From Gautieria morchelliformis (Eukaryota > Basidiomycota > Agaricomycetes > Gomphales > Gomphaceae), in NCBI GenBank assembly GCA_015179125.1, contig WHVA01000020.1:1-64000 (forward strand): a stretch of 64,000 nt of DNA, given 5' to 3'. This document shows positions 63,254 through 64,000 of this stretch, one piece after another; the first letter of the stretch is position 1, and the number at the start of each line of letters is the position of its first letter. Made by a program: the position numbers and the translations under genes. The notes beneath the pieces are model-generated. The model did no database searches and had not been told where the DNA came from. It was given only the letters and a program-made list of their open reading frames with translations.

Positions 63254-63999
63254 GATGTGTGCCCCTGCTGCCTGTACATAACCGGTTTGCCTGTCTTGAA
63301 GTAGAGAATGAAAAGCCCCCACACCCCTCACTTCGTACAGACCCACCGGATAAAGTCACACAAAAACCAAATCTGACACCCCATCCATCCCGCATCCGCC
63401 CTTGGGAGAGACGCCTTCCGAAGCGCTATGTTGTTGCTGCCACCCCTGGCCCCAAGTCACTAGTCATTAAGGTGGAGATCCAGACGACAGATACGGCGGA
63501 AGTCAAATCCGGACCCGCCCTTGTCGATTGCGGGGCCACTGGTCAGTTTATGGACCGGGACTATGTGGAACGGAACCGACTGACCACGCGGAAGTTGCAA
63601 CGTGCAATCCCGGTGTTCAATGTGGATGGAAGCCCCAATGAGGCAGGGTCCATCACGGAGATAGTAGACACAATTCTCCGCTACGATGGACACTCAGAAC
63701 GCACTTCCTTTGCAGTCACCAGCCTGGGGAAGCAGGACATCATCCTCGGGTTTACCTGGCTTCAGGAGCACAACCCGGAGATCAATTGGCAGACTCGGAA
63801 GGTACTGATGAGTCGATGTCCAGCCAAGTGTCACATGTGCAGGTCGGAACTGCGGAAGGAGCGCCAGGAGCAGTGGAAGACCGAACGGCTCATACAGACA
63901 TGTCGTTCTGGCCCCCATCCACTGCTTGCAGAAGAAGACTCGGAAGCGGAATTTGAACCGGATCCCACTTCCAATTCCGATTCCGATTCCGATTCCGAT
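63250..63999 (+). CDS. Ty3 Pol, N-terminal part with protease (partial)
   Basis: This is the -1 frame relative to gag, open from before 63250 (FCDTQRVRCVPLLPVHNRFA) to the window end. The retropepsin-type protease is marked by PALVDCGATGQFMD near 63518 (D-C-G in place of the usual D-S-G), with flap and C-terminal parts IPVFNVDGSPNEAGS and IILGFTWLQEHNPEINW. The last bases encode a Ser-Asp repeat. RT and later domains are beyond the window. Confidence 0.88.
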   Translation, partial: MRCVPLLPVHNRFACLEVENEKPPHPSLRTDPPDKVTQKPNLTPHPSRIRPWERRLPKRYVVAATPGPKSLVIKVEIQTTDTAEVKSGPALVDCGATGQFMDRDYVERNRLTTRKLQRAIPVFNVDGSPNEAGSITEIVDTILRYDGHSERTSFAVTSLGKQDIILGFTWLQEHNPEINWQTRKVLMSRCPAKCHMCRSELRKERQEQWKTERLIQTCRSGPHPLLAEEDSEAEFEPDPTSNSDSDSDSD

Positions 64000-64000
64000 T

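Larger units (their letters stand above)
61411..63999 (+). mobile_element. Ty3 element, 5' part, runs off the window
   Basis: LTR, self-priming site, gag and the start of pol (protease). The sequence, both coding and LTR, is enriched in CGGAA/TTCCG. No stop or frameshift damage is seen in the visible part. Confidence 0.92.

Noticed and set aside
1-64000. CRISPR arrays, rRNA genes, bacterial operons
   Set aside because: None seen. Direct repeats are LTRs or minisatellites, and spliced genes show a eukaryotic source.

Overview
The window looks like transposon-dense nuclear DNA of a wood-decay basidiomycete (Agaricomycetes). The reasons are: a class II heme peroxidase gene of manganese-peroxidase type with five short introns, a FunK1-type kinase relic, introns of about 50-70 nt with GTRNGT...YAG borders, and abundant Ty3 (chromovirus), Ty1/copia, LINE and DDE elements. 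The species cannot be told from the sequence.

Layout. 0-8 kb: AT-rich DNA with a broken reading frame, an LTR fragment, and two solo LTRs of one family (B), each with a perfect 5-bp target-site duplication (TSD). 8-15.3 kb: a decayed Ty3 element, then an LTR-like insertion. 15.3-26.1 kb: pieces of a LINE (ORF1 at the left; RT, RNase H and a 32-A tail at the right) with a solo LTR of family C in ORF1 and a 6.5-kb Ty3 element (family A) on the minus strand between the two LINE parts. 26.1-36.3 kb: a long inverted repeat, a hairpin, one intact host gene (AsaB-like oxidoreductase), relics of a seven-TM protein and of Tup1, and much empty sequence. 36.3-41.2 kb: a complete, apparently young Ty1/copia element with identical LTRs. 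41.5-44.3 kb: the peroxidase gene and a 5'-truncated Qc-SNARE. 44.7-47.8 kb: an unclassified DNA transposon carrying two head-to-head genes, inserted in a Gln-rich frame that is also cut by a family B LTR at 48.2 kb. 51.5-57.6 kb: DDE_3 transposase relic, FunK1 relic, a multi-exon gene of unknown function, and a second family C solo LTR. 58-58.9 kb: a CACCCG-type minisatellite. 60.2-64 kb: the 3' end of a second Ty3-A copy, interrupted by the start of another Ty3 element that runs off the window.

How the parts work together. Most of the sequence is a nested record of insertions and LTR-LTR recombination. Sequence signals let the replication strategy of three retroelements be read. Two Ty3 families carry a primer site 2 nt after the 5' LTR that matches the reverse complement of a 10-nt LTR motif lying 33-34 nt after a TATA box, which is the Tf1-type self-priming layout. 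The copia element has the half-tRNA(iMet) primer site, and its Gag-Pol start codon lies inside that site. Ty3-A also shows a G GGT TTT slippery heptamer immediately before the gag stop, and an extra ORF after the chromodomain that is conserved in both copies. Intact, probably functional host genes are few: the AsaB-like enzyme and the manganese peroxidase.
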